DNA from: Biscogniauxia marginata | Taxonomy: Eukaryota > Ascomycota > Sordariomycetes > Xylariales > Xylariaceae | Reading direction: 5' to 3' | Assembly (NCBI GenBank): GCA_022695795.1 | Contig: MU404148.1 | Coordinates: 105,431-169,430, forward strand | DNA length: 64,000 nucleotides | Shown: positions 23,078-34,996 of the stretch, piece after piece | Numbering within the stretch: the stretch's first letter is position 1 | How the letters are laid out: each line of letters opens with the position of its first letter | Made by a program: the position numbers and the translations under genes | Notes under the pieces: model-generated | What the model was told of the DNA's origin: nothing | The model's database searches: none | What the model saw: the letters and a program-made list of their open reading frames with translations, nothing else

Positions 23078-26000
23078 GATCAAATTGAGTACTGCGTGAA
23101 AATATGGGCAATGAGAGAGAGCTTCTATGTACAATCTTTCAGGTTGCTAGCCGGCCATACTGCGACCATCGATTTTCATAGCATTGCTGGTGAGTAGAAG
23201 CTATTCCTGGTCAGAGGAAGACGGGAACGAGCGAGCCCAAATAAGGGATTTCTAATCGACTTTGATCGTTGCCCAGATACCGGTATGGGCGATAATTTAG
23301 TCCCGATTGAGCCGGACAAGGGCTAGTAATGAAAAGGTCGAGAAGACTAGGACAGTTGTTAGTCTCGGTCGTTGGTGCGTTCATGTCGCGTAGATCGAGA
23401 GTGGGCGGCTCAAGCACAAAGACGGAATACCGTAGGAGGACTGCAAGTGCCGGCCGCTGTTGGCGCCAATTAACACGCACCCACTCCCATCCGACTTGGG
23501 CAGTATGCTAGTGTAGCCCAGATATATAACTACCCAAGGTAGGTGGAAGTTTCTCCATGAGCAGGATGAGTGGTATTGCTTCGTGGATACCTCAGGCTGC
23601 CAAGGTAGGTAAGTAGGTAGAGGCCGCCGTGGGCTAGAATCTCGGCTTACGTTGGAGTTGGCGAATGAGACGCACGGGCGCAAGGCGGGAGAAGGTGGGG
23701 GCGTTCACATACCTAGTGTAAAGTACTGCAGCTGCAAAGTCGAGGATGGGGGAAAGTGCCGGTCTCTGGTACGTACACTAGCGGGCGCCTCTGCCTTAGT
23801 CATGGTACAAGTCCAAATCTACACGCCCAAGACTGGCCCAGGACTGGCCCCAAGACTGGCTAGCTCCGGTCATTTAATATGAACAAGGCTGCCTGCTCAG
23901 ATGACTGTCAGAATCTTGCTAACCTAGCGGATACAACTACAAGCCAGTAAAGCGTGAATACATAGAACCGCTTGCCCTGCTGGTACAGGTAATCCTTCGA
24001 AACCTCTTTCCCCTCGCTCCCGGCGACTTGCAGCCGCGGTCAGTAGGTACATACATATGGTTCGGTGGGCCCTCTCGGGTGGCTCTCAAAAGATAAATGA
24101 AGCTAAATTAAGGGCGCCGGCGACGACTGTTCTACAACGGTGGGTCAGGGGACGAATTGTGAACGATGAACGCCAAGTAGGGCTAAAGAATCGAGACCCT
24201 TAGGCTGCATAGCCAGAACTGGGGACTGGATCCCCCGACTTAGCCACCCACCTACCGCATGACCCAGACACGAAGAGGGACCGGCAATCATCATGACTAT
24301 CGATCAGAAGGCGGCATATCGACGCCAGTAGCTGTGGAATAGGCCTGGTACAGTCGTGGGCGGCCGTCGTGCTTCGCGCTGTACGAGGCTTCGTGGTGCT
24401 AGACCGCATCGGGGTGCTAGAGAACCCCATACTGTGGTAAGGGTGGATTTCCAAAGTCGTCCAAGGCACGGTAGATCGAAGTGTAACTTAACATGATGTG
24501 CAGCTGGGATTAATCTCACTGCGACTGAAATCACAGCCAGGAGAAACCAATCAACAACACCAGCCTGTTTGTCGTACAATAAACGCGAGTTCCCTGCGTC
24601 GACGTCTTCTTGTCATACACAAGCGTCGCTTTTGTTGGCCCATCGTCCATCTGCGCCTACATAATCAGGAGCCTGGTGTTTCTCTCACGGTAAGTTGTAC
24701 AAACAACTTGTGGAGTGACTGTTCCTAGAGCGGAGATTCTCTAGGCAGCACTAGCCGGAGCATATTCGGACACACTGAAGAAGTCCCTAGGTGTCGTTCA
24801 CACCTATGTTGGATGTGCCTTACGCCAACTCTGAAGCGCGGCAAAGCAAACCGAACTTTCCACGTCCGCGGTGTCTCCCTTCCCGTGCCGGGACCTTTCA
24901 TTCCCGGTGATGCCCTAACGGAACGGAGTGCAGCTAAGCGATCACATCAGCGTTTCTAGAAGAACACGCACGACTCCTACCAGGAGAGATCAAGATCTGG
25001 GTTGACTCTCATCAGATGTCTCGGGAGTCCGAATCTAAAGCTCCGCGGTCGATTGTGGGGCTTATATGGTAAAAGTGCCATTTCGTGTAGCCTGTGCCTC
25101 CTTGAAATCTCGGGCACGCCCTGAGTGTGGCCTGTGTAGACTACGAACGCCGGGCCTTCCCTGCCATAGAATCATACAGGCTGGAATGCAAGATGATAGG
25201 GTGGCTCAGTACTATTATAACCGCCCATCAAGTGCCGAATGACGGATTCTCTGTAGTCTAACCGTCGTCGCTATGAGAGAAGCTGAGCCCGCGAGGCTAT
25301 GCCTAGACCGAAACAAGTCAAGCGGGTACAAGCATGGAGCCTTTTCATCAGAGATCCACGCACCTAGCAGGAAATATCCGTAAGATAACTAGGTAGGTCG
25401 ATAGCTACACTGCGGTGGTAGTAGGATGTGGCGACTGCAGCATCTTCGTATACGTCTTGTTCCGTCGGTGTCTTTTATGGCCAAATTAGCTACCAATTAG
25501 GAGGCTGGAAGGAATCGTCCTGTTGCCCTGAGGCTTTGTTTGGCACTCTTCGATTGGAGGCCTATTGCGTTTACCAATCGGGGTCATAACCGGCAGTGCC
25601 ACGAAAAACATAGGCACGATGCCGCTGCTTGTCCCCCTGTCTGATGAGCTTCAACGTTTCATCCAGCTAGTAGCCTTACGTAGGGATGAACGATTGATCT
25701 GCGGCAGGTACATGATAGCTAGAGACTAGTTGTAAGACTCTGAGCTTCGAACAGGCCGAGAATATGCCTCCGAAAGCTTAGAAATATTGAGTGATTGTCA
25801 TTTTGCCCTCATGTCGGAGAGTAGTATGCATATGTGACCTGACAGTGGACGTAAGACAGGTACCCCATCATTAAAATGAGCCTACTACAAATTGTGCAAT
25901 GTATAAGAACGCATCAATGACTCCTAGAATGGCTGCTCGTCATCTACTCGGGAAGAGACTATGGATTCAAAACCAACATGTGAGATCCCGATAGATTTGC

Positions 26001-26387
26001 AGGTGAGATTGTTGGAAATGCTTAGGTTAGGTTGAAAACGTGTTAACGAGCAAAAGGAGACCCAAGCAGACAGTATATAAAATATACTACCTAACCTATT
26101 TAGGAATAGCACATATAGCAGTAGCTGCCACGTGATTGGAGGTCGCAGACACTAAAATGTCTAGTTGTGGGGCATTTTGCTCTTCTAGCCCTCCTAGTAA
26201 AAAGAGGGGAAAAAGTTTCCATACCTAGCAAACTCAACCCCCAACTCTCATCGCCATTCGGTCACCCCATACTTACATATAATTGTCGAAACTATTTCGA
26301 TATAACCCCTCTGCTCCAAATTGCTGAGAGGACATGCGCCTGGGATAACTCACATTCCACCAAAAATCCAGCATTGGATTCCACAGC
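23078..26387. other. Gene-free stretch, 3.3 kb
   Basis: Divergent upstream region of the Zn2Cys6 gene and RRP8. AGGTAGGTAAGTAGGTAG-type motifs occur around 23538-23620. ORFs are short, and I saw no domain or splice chain that I could defend. It may hold a decayed gene or a non-coding RNA, but nothing shows this directly. Confidence 0.4.
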
Positions 26388-28163
26388 ATGTTCGCAGTCC
26401 CAGGCTGGGCTGTCTCTGCAGGCAGTCTGAAGGCGGAGACGGCAGTGAAACAGAGCCCAGGCCAGAGTGAGCCTAGCAACTCCAAGAAACGGAAGAGGCC
26501 GTCCCTGCCAACCAATGTTACCGCATCCAACGTTGCGGATCTCTGGGAGCAGGTCATCGAGGGCAGGTCGGGGAAGAAGTCAAAATCAGGCCAGGATGAC
26601 GTATTAGCCGCGGCAGCAGCACGCGAGGGCGGCAGGAAAGGGCTCACGTTGAAGGAGAAGAAAAGACTAAAGAAATTAAAGACCCAAGAGGAGAGCCAGG
26701 GTTCCGGTGAACCAGGCCAACAGCGACAACGAGACGGCGGTCTCGTCCAGGGCGCAGACAAGCAAACCACGGAATCAACCGATGTGGGGGACCCCGGCAA
26801 AGAGTCCAAGAAGAAGGACAAAAAAAGGAAGAAGACGAGGGATCAGAACAGCAGCGAGGGGGCGGTAGAGGGAGACGACCCAGCGGGTGGCGAGGCTCAA
26901 GCCGCCACGGCCTCCACCCCCGCCCCAGGGCCCACGCCCGCGGCGGCGCCGAAACTCACCCCCCTACAGGCCGCCATGAGGGAGAAGCTGGTGTCGGCGC
27001 GGTTCCGGCACCTCAACGAGACGCTGTACACGAAGCCCTCGGCCGACGCCTTCCGGCTGTTCGAGGACTCGCCCGAGATGTTCCGCGAGTACCACGAGGG
27101 GTTCCGGCGGCAGGTGGACGTGTGGCCCGAGAACCCGGTGGACGGGTACATCGAGGACATCCGGCGGCGCGGCGCAGAGAGGACGACGGCGCCGCGCCGC
27201 GACCATCACCACCATGATCAGAAATCGAGACGCGGCGGTGCCGATGCCGATACCGGTACCGGTACCGGTCCTCTCCCTCCCAGCGATACTAGCATCCAGC
27301 CCCTCCCCCGCACCGGCGGCGTCTGCACCATCGCGGACCTCGGGTGCGGCGACGCCAAGCTCGCGTCGGCGCTGCAGCCGGACCGCCGGCGTCTGAACCT
27401 GCGGCTCCTGAGCTACGACCTGCAGAGCCCGCACCCGCTCGTGACGCGCGCCGACGCCGCCGACCTGCCCCTCGCCGCCGCCCGGGTCGACGTCGCCGTC
27501 TTCTGCCTCGCCCTCATGGGCACCAACTGGCTCGACTTCGTCAACGAGGCCTACCGCGTCCTGCGCTGGAAGGGCGAGCTCTGGGTCGCCGAGATCAAGA
27601 GCCGCTTCGGCCCTCCCCCCGCCCCCCGGAACAAACAACAGGGCCGCTCTGGTGTTGGTGCTGCTGGTCAGAACGCCCCCGTCGCCCACAGCGTCGGGAA
27701 CCGTAGGAAGATCCCCGGGGCCGCGGCCGTAGGAGAAGGAGGGGAGGGGAAGAAGAGAAAGACTAAATCCAAGGGCCGCGGCAAGGACGCGGAAGAGGAC
27801 GACGAGGCCGACCTCGCCGTCGTGGTCGACGGCGCCGAGGACAAGAGGCAGGAGACGGACGTCTCGGCGTTCGTGGAGGCGCTGCGGAAGAGGGGTTTCC
27901 TGTTGCAGCAGAATGGTGGCGGCGCTGCGGCCGTTGACCTAAGGAACAAGATGTTCGTCAAGATGCGCTTCATCAAGGCGGCAACGCCCACCGTCGGGAA
28001 GGGGGCCGTGGCGGCAAAAGAGGCGGGGCGGGAAGGGGCAAGGGGGTCAGGAGGGATGAGGAAGAATAATAGTAATGCAGTCAAGTTTATCGAGGCAACG
28101 GAGGAGCAGAACGCAGTGGACGAGAACAGTATTCTGAAGCCGTGTGTCTACAAGATACGGTAG
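26388..28163 (+). CDS. RRP8: 25S rRNA adenine-N1 methyltransferase, Rrp8 family, 591 aa
   Basis: Nucleolar enzyme; the yeast orthologue makes m1A in 25S rRNA and supports early pre-rRNA cleavage. Single exon. The N-terminal about 190 residues are Lys-rich and disordered (SKKRKRP, KKDKKRKKTR), consistent with nucleolar targeting. The Rrp8 domain starts at about 200 with REKLVSARFRHLNETLYT and the DSPEMFREYHEGFRRQVDVWP motif. A Gly/Thr-rich insertion precedes SAM motif I, IADLGCGDAKLAS (about 314-326). LLSYDLQSP, FCLALMGTNWLDFVNEAYR and GELWVAEIKSRF follow. A second Lys-rich low-complexity insertion (about 410-480) separates these from the terminal VSAFVEALRKRGF and MFVKMRF strands. GC-rich coding gives long mirror ORFs that are not genes. 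Confidence 0.95.
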   Translation: MFAVPGWAVSAGSLKAETAVKQSPGQSEPSNSKKRKRPSLPTNVTASNVADLWEQVIEGRSGKKSKSGQDDVLAAAAAREGGRKGLTLKEKKRLKKLKTQEESQGSGEPGQQRQRDGGLVQGADKQTTESTDVGDPGKESKKKDKKRKKTRDQNSSEGAVEGDDPAGGEAQAATASTPAPGPTPAAAPKLTPLQAAMREKLVSARFRHLNETLYTKPSADAFRLFEDSPEMFREYHEGFRRQVDVWPENPVDGYIEDIRRRGAERTTAPRRDHHHHDQKSRRGGADADTGTGTGPLPPSDTSIQPLPRTGGVCTIADLGCGDAKLASALQPDRRRLNLRLLSYDLQSPHPLVTRADAADLPLAAARVDVAVFCLALMGTNWLDFVNEAYRVLRWKGELWVAEIKSRFGPPPAPRNKQQGRSGVGAAGQNAPVAHSVGNRRKIPGAAAVGEGGEGKKRKTKSKGRGKDAEEDDEADLAVVVDGAEDKRQETDVSAFVEALRKRGFLLQQNGGGAAAVDLRNKMFVKMRFIKAATPTVGKGAVAAKEAGREGARGSGGMRKNNSNAVKFIEATEEQNAVDENSILKPCVYKIR

Positions 28164-28668
28164 CTTAACTTAGAATTACAGCTGAATCCGCTCATCTACA
28201 ATAAGCAGAAAAGAAAAAAAGGCATGTTTTGTTTGTAAAGGGGTTTTTTTTTTGTTCTTCTTTATTCCGCGTGGAGTGATGCCTACTCACCAAGCCACGC
28301 AAGTCTATCAAAGCCCATTCAAGGTACCTAGTCTAAGCAACCAAGCAAGCTAAGCTTCACCAAAATCGAGCCCATCTATACCCTGGAGCAGACCTGGTCT
28401 AACGCAGATGACTGCATGTTGTTCTTGCTAGGGTAGATGCAGACGATGATCCAACATATTCCAATATCCACCGAGGAGGGACTACATTGATGGAAGTATC
28501 ACCATGAATAGGGTTCGGTTGTTAAGTTCCAACCGACTTTTCCTGAGTGAGGTCCTCCGTTGGGTGAAGGAGTGACTTATGTCCCGACCAAAAGGACGCC
28601 ATGCTCGTACCCTGCCGTCATGATTCGAACGTCGGCTCTCTGTTACAAATGCAAGTAACTGGTTGTGA
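28164..28668. other. Convergent 3' intergenic region
   Basis: Region between RRP8 (+) and DDI1 (-). A tRNA-like stretch (TTCGAAC near 28625) was examined and not accepted. Nothing else is seen. Confidence 0.5.
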
Positions 28669-30137
28669 CTAGTTCTGGAATAGGAGACCAGCAGCATACT
28701 CAACGTTACCACCCGTCGCTTCTAGGGCATTAATCGCCGCCTGTCGATCAAATCCAAGTGATACCAAAGTGTTGATATCGTTCTCTGGGAACGTTCGTTG
28801 GGGTTGTGCTGGGGCCTGTTGACGTATGGCGGGGGCTGCGGGTCGCGATGGTCCCGCAGCTGCGGAAGGAGCCGAAGGAGCCGGGGGTCCTGAAGATGAT
28901 GAAGAAGGGCCCGTGACAGCACCGGACCGGGCACCAATAGTTGTCCCACCTGGACCTTGAACAGTGGGCTCTTCGTTGACTGCTTCTTCTGTCTCCTTTG
29001 GAATGTCCGACTCGCCTAGAAATTCAACCTCCTCGCCTTGGATGATAAGCTTGTTCCGCGTAAGGTCAATAGTCGCTTGGTGACCTTTGAGGATATCCAA
29101 ACCAAGCAACAGATCGACTGCCTTGCCTTCCATGACTGTGAAGGCGGCAGGAAGGTGTTTCGTACCAACCTGCAGCATCGTGTAGTGAACACGCCCAATG
29201 ATGTTAGCTGTGCCCACTCCACGGGCAACACCGGCGAAGCGCCTATCTACGAGACGCATGATGTTACAGGCCTCGGCACAAGACGGAGACATAATAGTGG
29301 CTTGGGCACCAGAATCGACTAGTGCTTTTACTTTCACGCCATTGACCTTGACATCGACATATAGTAGGTGTACTCGACCGAACGCTGTAGAATGTTTAGT
29401 AATCACGAAAGGGGCCAATAGAGCGGGGAGCTTTGGGGGAAGGCCAGGACGACCTACATTCAGGATTGTATTCCATGGCATTCTGGAGGTTCTCCATGAC
29501 ACCTTGCTGGCGAATCATGTCTTCGATCCTAGCCTGAGATTCGGGATTGAACTCATCATTGTTCAAGGCCTCTATCTCCCGCATACGAGCGCGACGGGCC
29601 TCCTCCTGCTGGTTTGCGCTACGTTGGAACAGCTGTGCGAACTGCTGGGGGTTTTCGATAGCAGCGGCAAGCTGGGGGTTTGCCCGCTCCAGCTCGGCTC
29701 GTAGCCTGGGGTCGCCCAAGACCTGCAACCGGATGAGTTCAGGGTCCTGTGACATGGAGGCTCCTCTTCTCTGGGGAGGCTGCTGTTCCCGTTGGGTGGA
29801 TGAGACGCCGCTACCCCGCATATCTCGGACATGGAGGGCCAGCATGTCACCGTCAGAGATGTCGAGCTCCTGGAGGGTCTTGGAGTTGTCGGTGATCAGC
29901 TGGCCATTGTGGTAGAGGTGCTGAGCGGGAGAGGGTATGCCTTCGGCTTCGATGGAGCTTCGTAGAGTGCCGAGGGTCATGTCGGGGAAGACCTCGAGGG
30001 TGACGAGACGGAGATCTTGCTCCTCGACCTCGGGGTTGTTTACGCTCAAAGTGATGCGCCTGGAAATGATGATTGTCAGCACTGGTGATAGTAGAAGCAA
30101 TCGCCGTCAAGACTTTGCGACAGGGCTGAGCGTACAT
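28669..30137 (-). CDS. DDI1: Ddi1 ubiquitin receptor and retroviral-like aspartic protease, 439 aa
   Basis: Shuttle factor that delivers ubiquitinated proteins to the proteasome, with a retropepsin-like protease core. Exons in transcript order are 30137-30136, 30059-29458 and 29384-28669 (1320 nt). The start codon is split: AT in exon 1 and G in exon 2, giving MRITLSV. This N terminus matches the family, and no other in-frame ATG does. The UBL domain is about 1-80. A helical domain follows (DPELIRLQVLGDPRLRAELE). The protease has the active-site DSGAQATIMS (Asp near residue 225), with HLLYVDVKVNG before it and FTVMEGKAVDLLLGLDIL after it. A Ser/Pro-rich linker leads to a C-terminal UBA (NTLVSLGFDRQAAINALEAT). 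All three functional domains are intact. Confidence 0.95.
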
Positions 30138-31100
30138 CTTGGGAAGCTGGTTGGCAGGTTGGCGACGCAGCTTATCTCGAGACGAGATGAGGGTAATAAA
30201 CGAGGCAGGCTGGAATTTCGGCGGGGTGCAGGACAGACCGGAAGGTGGGTGCTATCGAGCTTTGAGAATAAATTGGTGTTGAGTGGAAGGCGGCGAAGGG
30301 CACGCTATAGACAGGTATGGGTACCGGGGCGGCAGGTAGATGCGGAAAATATATTTAGGGCAAGCAAGCGTATGCACGGTGTTGGCTGCCTTGACGAAGT
30401 GACACACGACAAAAGTATATCCCAGTGTGCATCACCCACAGCAGCGACCCCTCGGCACCCCTCCGCGCCCCTCCGCGCCCCTCTCTAGCGGCCAACGTGG
30501 GGTTTCCCGCCCCACCTGAAAGATCTCGCTAGGGGCTCCAGGACACAGCTGTGTAGGGCTGGCTGGCCAGTCTAGCTCTACATAGACGAGAGACCCTGAA
30601 TGGGCCAAGCTTGACTTGTCGATTTCCCAATCTCGATGCATCTGCATCCAATATCTGTCGTCGTCACTTCCTCTTCGACATCTCGGGTAAGACAATTGTC
30701 GACCTTTCTCCTCCCCTCCTCCCCCCACGCTCTCTGCGCCCCTATTCTCAGGGGCTGAGCTGACCAATCTTTTTGGAAGACTTCGCTCGGTATTACTTCC
30801 TGCTTACTGATTCCACTCGAAACTGGTAGAACCGTCTCACTGCAGCCGAGGTGCAAAGTCTCGCCTCATACATTCGCCAGTTCCACCGGTCCCGGGCGTA
30901 TGTATCTCGCTCTACTCCACACGTATGCGTTGGTGAGCCCATATATGGATCTCAATATTGCTGCATTCCTCCGTGGGTCAGGCCTGGACACGGCCTGCAA
31001 GGAATCGATCGGAGTATCCATCGAACAACAATGGGTCATAAGCTACATATTTACCTAGCCATACTCGTCCAGCTTTGCTTTAGCTTACCAGCATATCTCC
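30138..31100. other. Upstream region of DDI1
   Basis: Contains the DDI1 promoter and a tandem of CCCCTCCGCG units at about 30458-30482. No gene was supported. Frames covering this region are extensions or mirrors of DDI1. Confidence 0.45.
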
Positions 31101-33353
31101 CCCCCTGGTGATACGCTGCGTCGCTTGGATATGCCCCTCGCCAGGAAAAGGAAATTTAGGATAGAGTAAACGATGGCGTTGGCATACATAGAACAGGTAG
31201 GCTAGAACAAACATTTACTAAAGGTATTCGGCATAACACGTGCATGTACTTTTTCGCTCTCAGAGAGTATGATACCTATAAAAGGTGCGTATGCTAAATC
31301 AATGTCAGCATCAGAGTCCAATTGGACCGTCCTAGAACGCTGTATCAAGTAGTAACGAACCCTGCCTATAGATTTCTTTAAGAAGCTATTTCTCTATGTC
31401 TACCTAAGCATGTTCTTAAAGACACCGACAAACAGAAAAGCTACGTGATCGTGATACTAGTTCGGATACGTAAATTTAGGAGAGAAAACCTTGGTAAATG
31501 ATAAATTCCAAACATGCATATTATCAAACTGTGCTTCAATTTTAATACATGTGTCGTAATAAGGCGTAGTAACTTACACTAAGCAAACAGTATTACCGTG
31601 ACACTTATCATACTTCGCAAACCTACCTACCTACAGATCCATGGTATGAATTAAAATTAAGTCATACTGGTTTGCACCCTTAATTACCCCTTAACGACAT
31701 TTATTTTGTGTAAACATAGTACTAACTTGGTAGCTGCAAAATCTAGATATGTAATCCTTTGTATAATTATTAGCACTACAAATAATCCCGAGGACACCAC
31801 ATAATATATGTTTAATTAAGACCTTCTATAAATATGTATTAATTTTCTCAGGAGTACGATATCATCTAGTCAGGTGCGGTATAAGAGATACCTACCAGGT
31901 ATAAACATAAGAGGTCGATGTCAAGAACCTTGCAAATAGTGTAACATGAGGTACATGGGGTGCTCAGGGAACAAATGAGCCTTTTGGTGTGAAACGGCCG
32001 TCCAACCATTGTATCTTTATGTTTGAACCCTTCGCGCAATAATAACGTTATCACCAGGTATCTCAAAATGGGATTTGCGTCGTGGAAATAGCTCAGATAG
32101 AAAGCTTTGAGATAATGGCGTTCTACCAGGATATATTCAGTATGGACCAAGGTGACAACGTACTTGTTGCGCGAGAAATCAGAGTTATAGCTACCTAGGG
32201 AGCCATCCTTTTTACACATACATAACACCTTCGTTTAATGCCACTTTGAAAAACTAAGGGTACCGTAAATATTTCATTTTCTATAATACCTGGTCCTATA
32301 TGTAGTACAATATGTCTCGGTTTTAAAAAATGAGGTATAATTACGGAACAAAGTCGGAAAAGAGCATAGATATTACGTTGACTAAGGATACTTTCAGTAA
32401 AGGTGGGTGATATCAAGATACCTTCTAGTATAAAAGGTGGTATTAACGATGTTGCTACGCAAAGGGCTAAAGCCATAGATCTTCTATAGATGGTCTCTTT
32501 ACATACAAAACAGACCCTTTGTTCCCAACTACCTGTGCCTGTACCTACGATGGCTGCCCCAGCACCCTCTATAGAGGAGAGCCGGGCTTTTCCTATAGGT
32601 AAGCCTGGCTAGCCTATAGTAAGGGTTAAATAGTAAAATAAACTCAATTTCTGTCACCAAATGAAGAGCGTAACCTAGCTCAGATAGTTGTGGACTGTCC
32701 TATTAACTCCCTATATTCCTAGAGTGCATTCGGTTAGGGGCACCACGCAGCCAGTTAGGCGGGGCTAACACATGGAGATGTAGGCTACGGCCGAACTCCT
32801 TTTGCTTCTGTGTTCGAATCTATGTAGCTTAGAACGCCTTTTACTTTTTCACTTTTTACACTCTTCCTTCCCTTCTCGCTTTTCCACAGCTTCACTCACA
32901 AGGCTTCTATTGTATTTATGCTGTTCTTTTATTATATCATTTCATTGTCAGTTCGAAATAAATTTTATTAAAGTAGTACCGTAGCTCTCATCGCTCCAGC
33001 CTATGGTTGATACAAGCTGTATCAACGAGCCATCAGTGAAGCCTCTAGCAAGTGAAGTGAACTTCGCGATTAACTTACATGTACTGCTCTTTTCTTGCAC
33101 AAGTAACTTTCTACCCTAAGACCGAGACCGGGCTCCTTACAGTGGCAGACTGGGTTGGGGGCATCATTGGATTCGGATGAGGTGCCTTCCTATCCATCTC
33201 ACACACATAATACGCTTTTCTAAGATGGTATTCCGAGCCTCGGTATCTTTTCCACACACACACTTTCTCTCTCTATCTCTCCTCTTTTAAATCTCTCCTT
33301 AGTGCAGCAGCAGCACCATCACCATTACTAACACCAACACTACCACCATCAAC

Positions 33354-33868
33354 AGTAAGTATTCGTATAGACGTCTATGAAGCGGTGCGGTTTTAACATA
33401 GCGTTTTGCAGTGAGTGACCAGCCCAAGGCTAGTCCGTCCGCCCCCGTGCCTTCGGCCACGAAGGCCAACCCTCCCGTAAGTTATCCCCCTGATCGTCGA
33501 AACCCTCACAACGGCTTACTAACACCTAGGACGCCGTCCGCCCCCCGACGGCCAATAATGGTATAAAAAATAGGGGGAGGGGGGCAAGAAGGAAGAATAA
33601 GAAAGCCGCCCCTGCTTCGTATTCTCTGTTGCCATTGGCTTTACGTTAACGCTGCTCACCATCTATTAGGACGGCGCCTAAGCCCCCCCTACCAGGCGCC
33701 AGAAGAAGGGCAAGGGCAAGAAGACGGATCGCTCGGCGGAGCCCGCATCTCCGCCTCTGCCCTCGCTCGTGCCACAGTCGCGACGGCCTTATACGCATGA
33801 TGCTCCTGTCTAGGCTACCTTCGTCGTATGGCCAAGGACCCGACGGTCGTGTGCCGTGACCATTCCGG
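33354..33868 (+). pseudogene. Decayed multi-exon gene with CpA-to-TpA-type stops
   Basis: A CAG/CAC-rich leader ends AACA|GTAAGT at 33354. An intron (33355-33411) follows, and the next exon begins TG, so the start codon A|TG would be split. Exon 33412-33476 encodes MSDQPKASPSAPVPSATKAN plus PP. A second clean intron (33477-33529, TTACTAAC branch) follows, then an exon rich in Lys/Arg (KNKKAAPAS). After another YAG at 33669-33671 a frame resumes with GKGKKTDRSAEP but contains TAA and TAG codons where CAA or CAG would fit, ending near a GTATGT donor at 33869. The join between the third and fourth exons does not keep frame. The protein family is unknown. It is read as a once-functional gene, now broken. 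Confidence 0.45.
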
Positions 33869-34547
33869 TATGTTAACACACGTACACATACACACGCTGC
33901 ACACAGATAGGCACAATCACTTCAGAATAGACGCTTTATTATATAGTATTTTAAAGGCCCCGTGCTAAGTGTATAGTGCAACGTGTGCGTACCACTGTCT
34001 CTTTATATGACGAAGAGGCTCGACTATAATAATTCCAGAGACACTTTTCAAAAACAGATAAAAGCATTTTGGCTAGAGAGGCCCGTACATAGATATGATC
34101 CATAGGGATTAAACGGCAACGCCTAGCAGGTTTCACGGAGTGAATAATAGGAGCTTGGTGGGTATGCATATATAACCGCTTGTTAGGTTTAATAATGCTT
34201 AACTGAACATAGCGAACGAATGAACCCGTGACCCAGATATCTCTTTGCATATACGAACCTATACGAGACTTTGCGACGATTCTAGTTCCTCATAATCCCT
34301 ATAACAATGACACCATCGGGTAACATGGTAAATTAATACGTGCTTCCACCTGCTCTTAATATGAGTGTCTCGGATGTGACTCAAGAGTAACAATTCAACT
34401 GCTTCATAATACAATGTCAAGTATTAATTTACCCAGTTTATATTAGCAATGAAAAGCCGTATAAATATTCCATAGAAGTAAAATTCAAATGAATTAACTA
34501 TGTATATGTAAATTGTTCTAGTTATTTCAGTATAATTTATATTAAAA

Positions 34548-34996
34548 ATATATAACGTACTACATAAGCGAGTGGACGAAACAAGCTCGCGAACGAAATG
34601 GTTTCTTATATAAAATCGACTTTTTCGAAAATTCATAACTTTACTCGTAAAAATAGGAAAAATCTCAGACCTTTTTTTCTAGTTATATAACTATATAATT
34701 TAACTAAAATAAAATTCAAAAAAAAAGGTGAAATATATAAAGAAATACGTAAAAAGGTCCGTGCGTTTTATTATAATTTTAGTTTTTACGCGTTTTCTTT
34801 TCATGTCTTTTAATATTAATTTTTTGGATTTTTATTTTAGTTAAATTATATAGTTATATAACTAGAAAAAAAGGTCTGAGATTTTTCCTATTTTTACGAG
34901 TAAAGTTATGAATTTTCGAAAAAGTCGATTTTATATAAGAAACCATTTCGTTCGCGAGCTTGTTTCGTCCACTCGCTTATATAGTACGTTATATAT
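34548..34996. repeat. Long foldback inverted repeat, about 165-bp arms
   Basis: The left arm (about 34548-34714) and the right arm (about 34827-34996) are near-perfect reverse complements. Both carry the same landmarks: ATATAACGTAC at the ends, GAGTGGACGAAACAAGCTCG, TAGGAAAAATCTCAGACC and TAACTAAAATAAAA. About 110 bp of AT-rich spacer lies between them. The termini are flanked by TA-rich sequence, so a TA target duplication is possible but cannot be distinguished. It looks like a foldback or MITE-type element. Such a structure would form a stable hairpin in DNA or RNA. Confidence 0.8.

Noticed and set aside
24200..26112. Short ORFs on both strands
   Set aside because: None shows a domain, and no chain of splice sites linking them keeps a frame with a recognisable product.
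26964..27689. 241-codon minus-strand ORF
   Set aside because: Mirror of the GC-rich RRP8 coding exon; no motif and the plus-strand frame encodes a known enzyme.
28575..28665. tRNA-like stretch with TTCGAAC and a GTTAC/GTAAC stem
   Set aside because: The T-loop flanks do not pair, the candidate anticodon loop has eight bases, and no A box fits.
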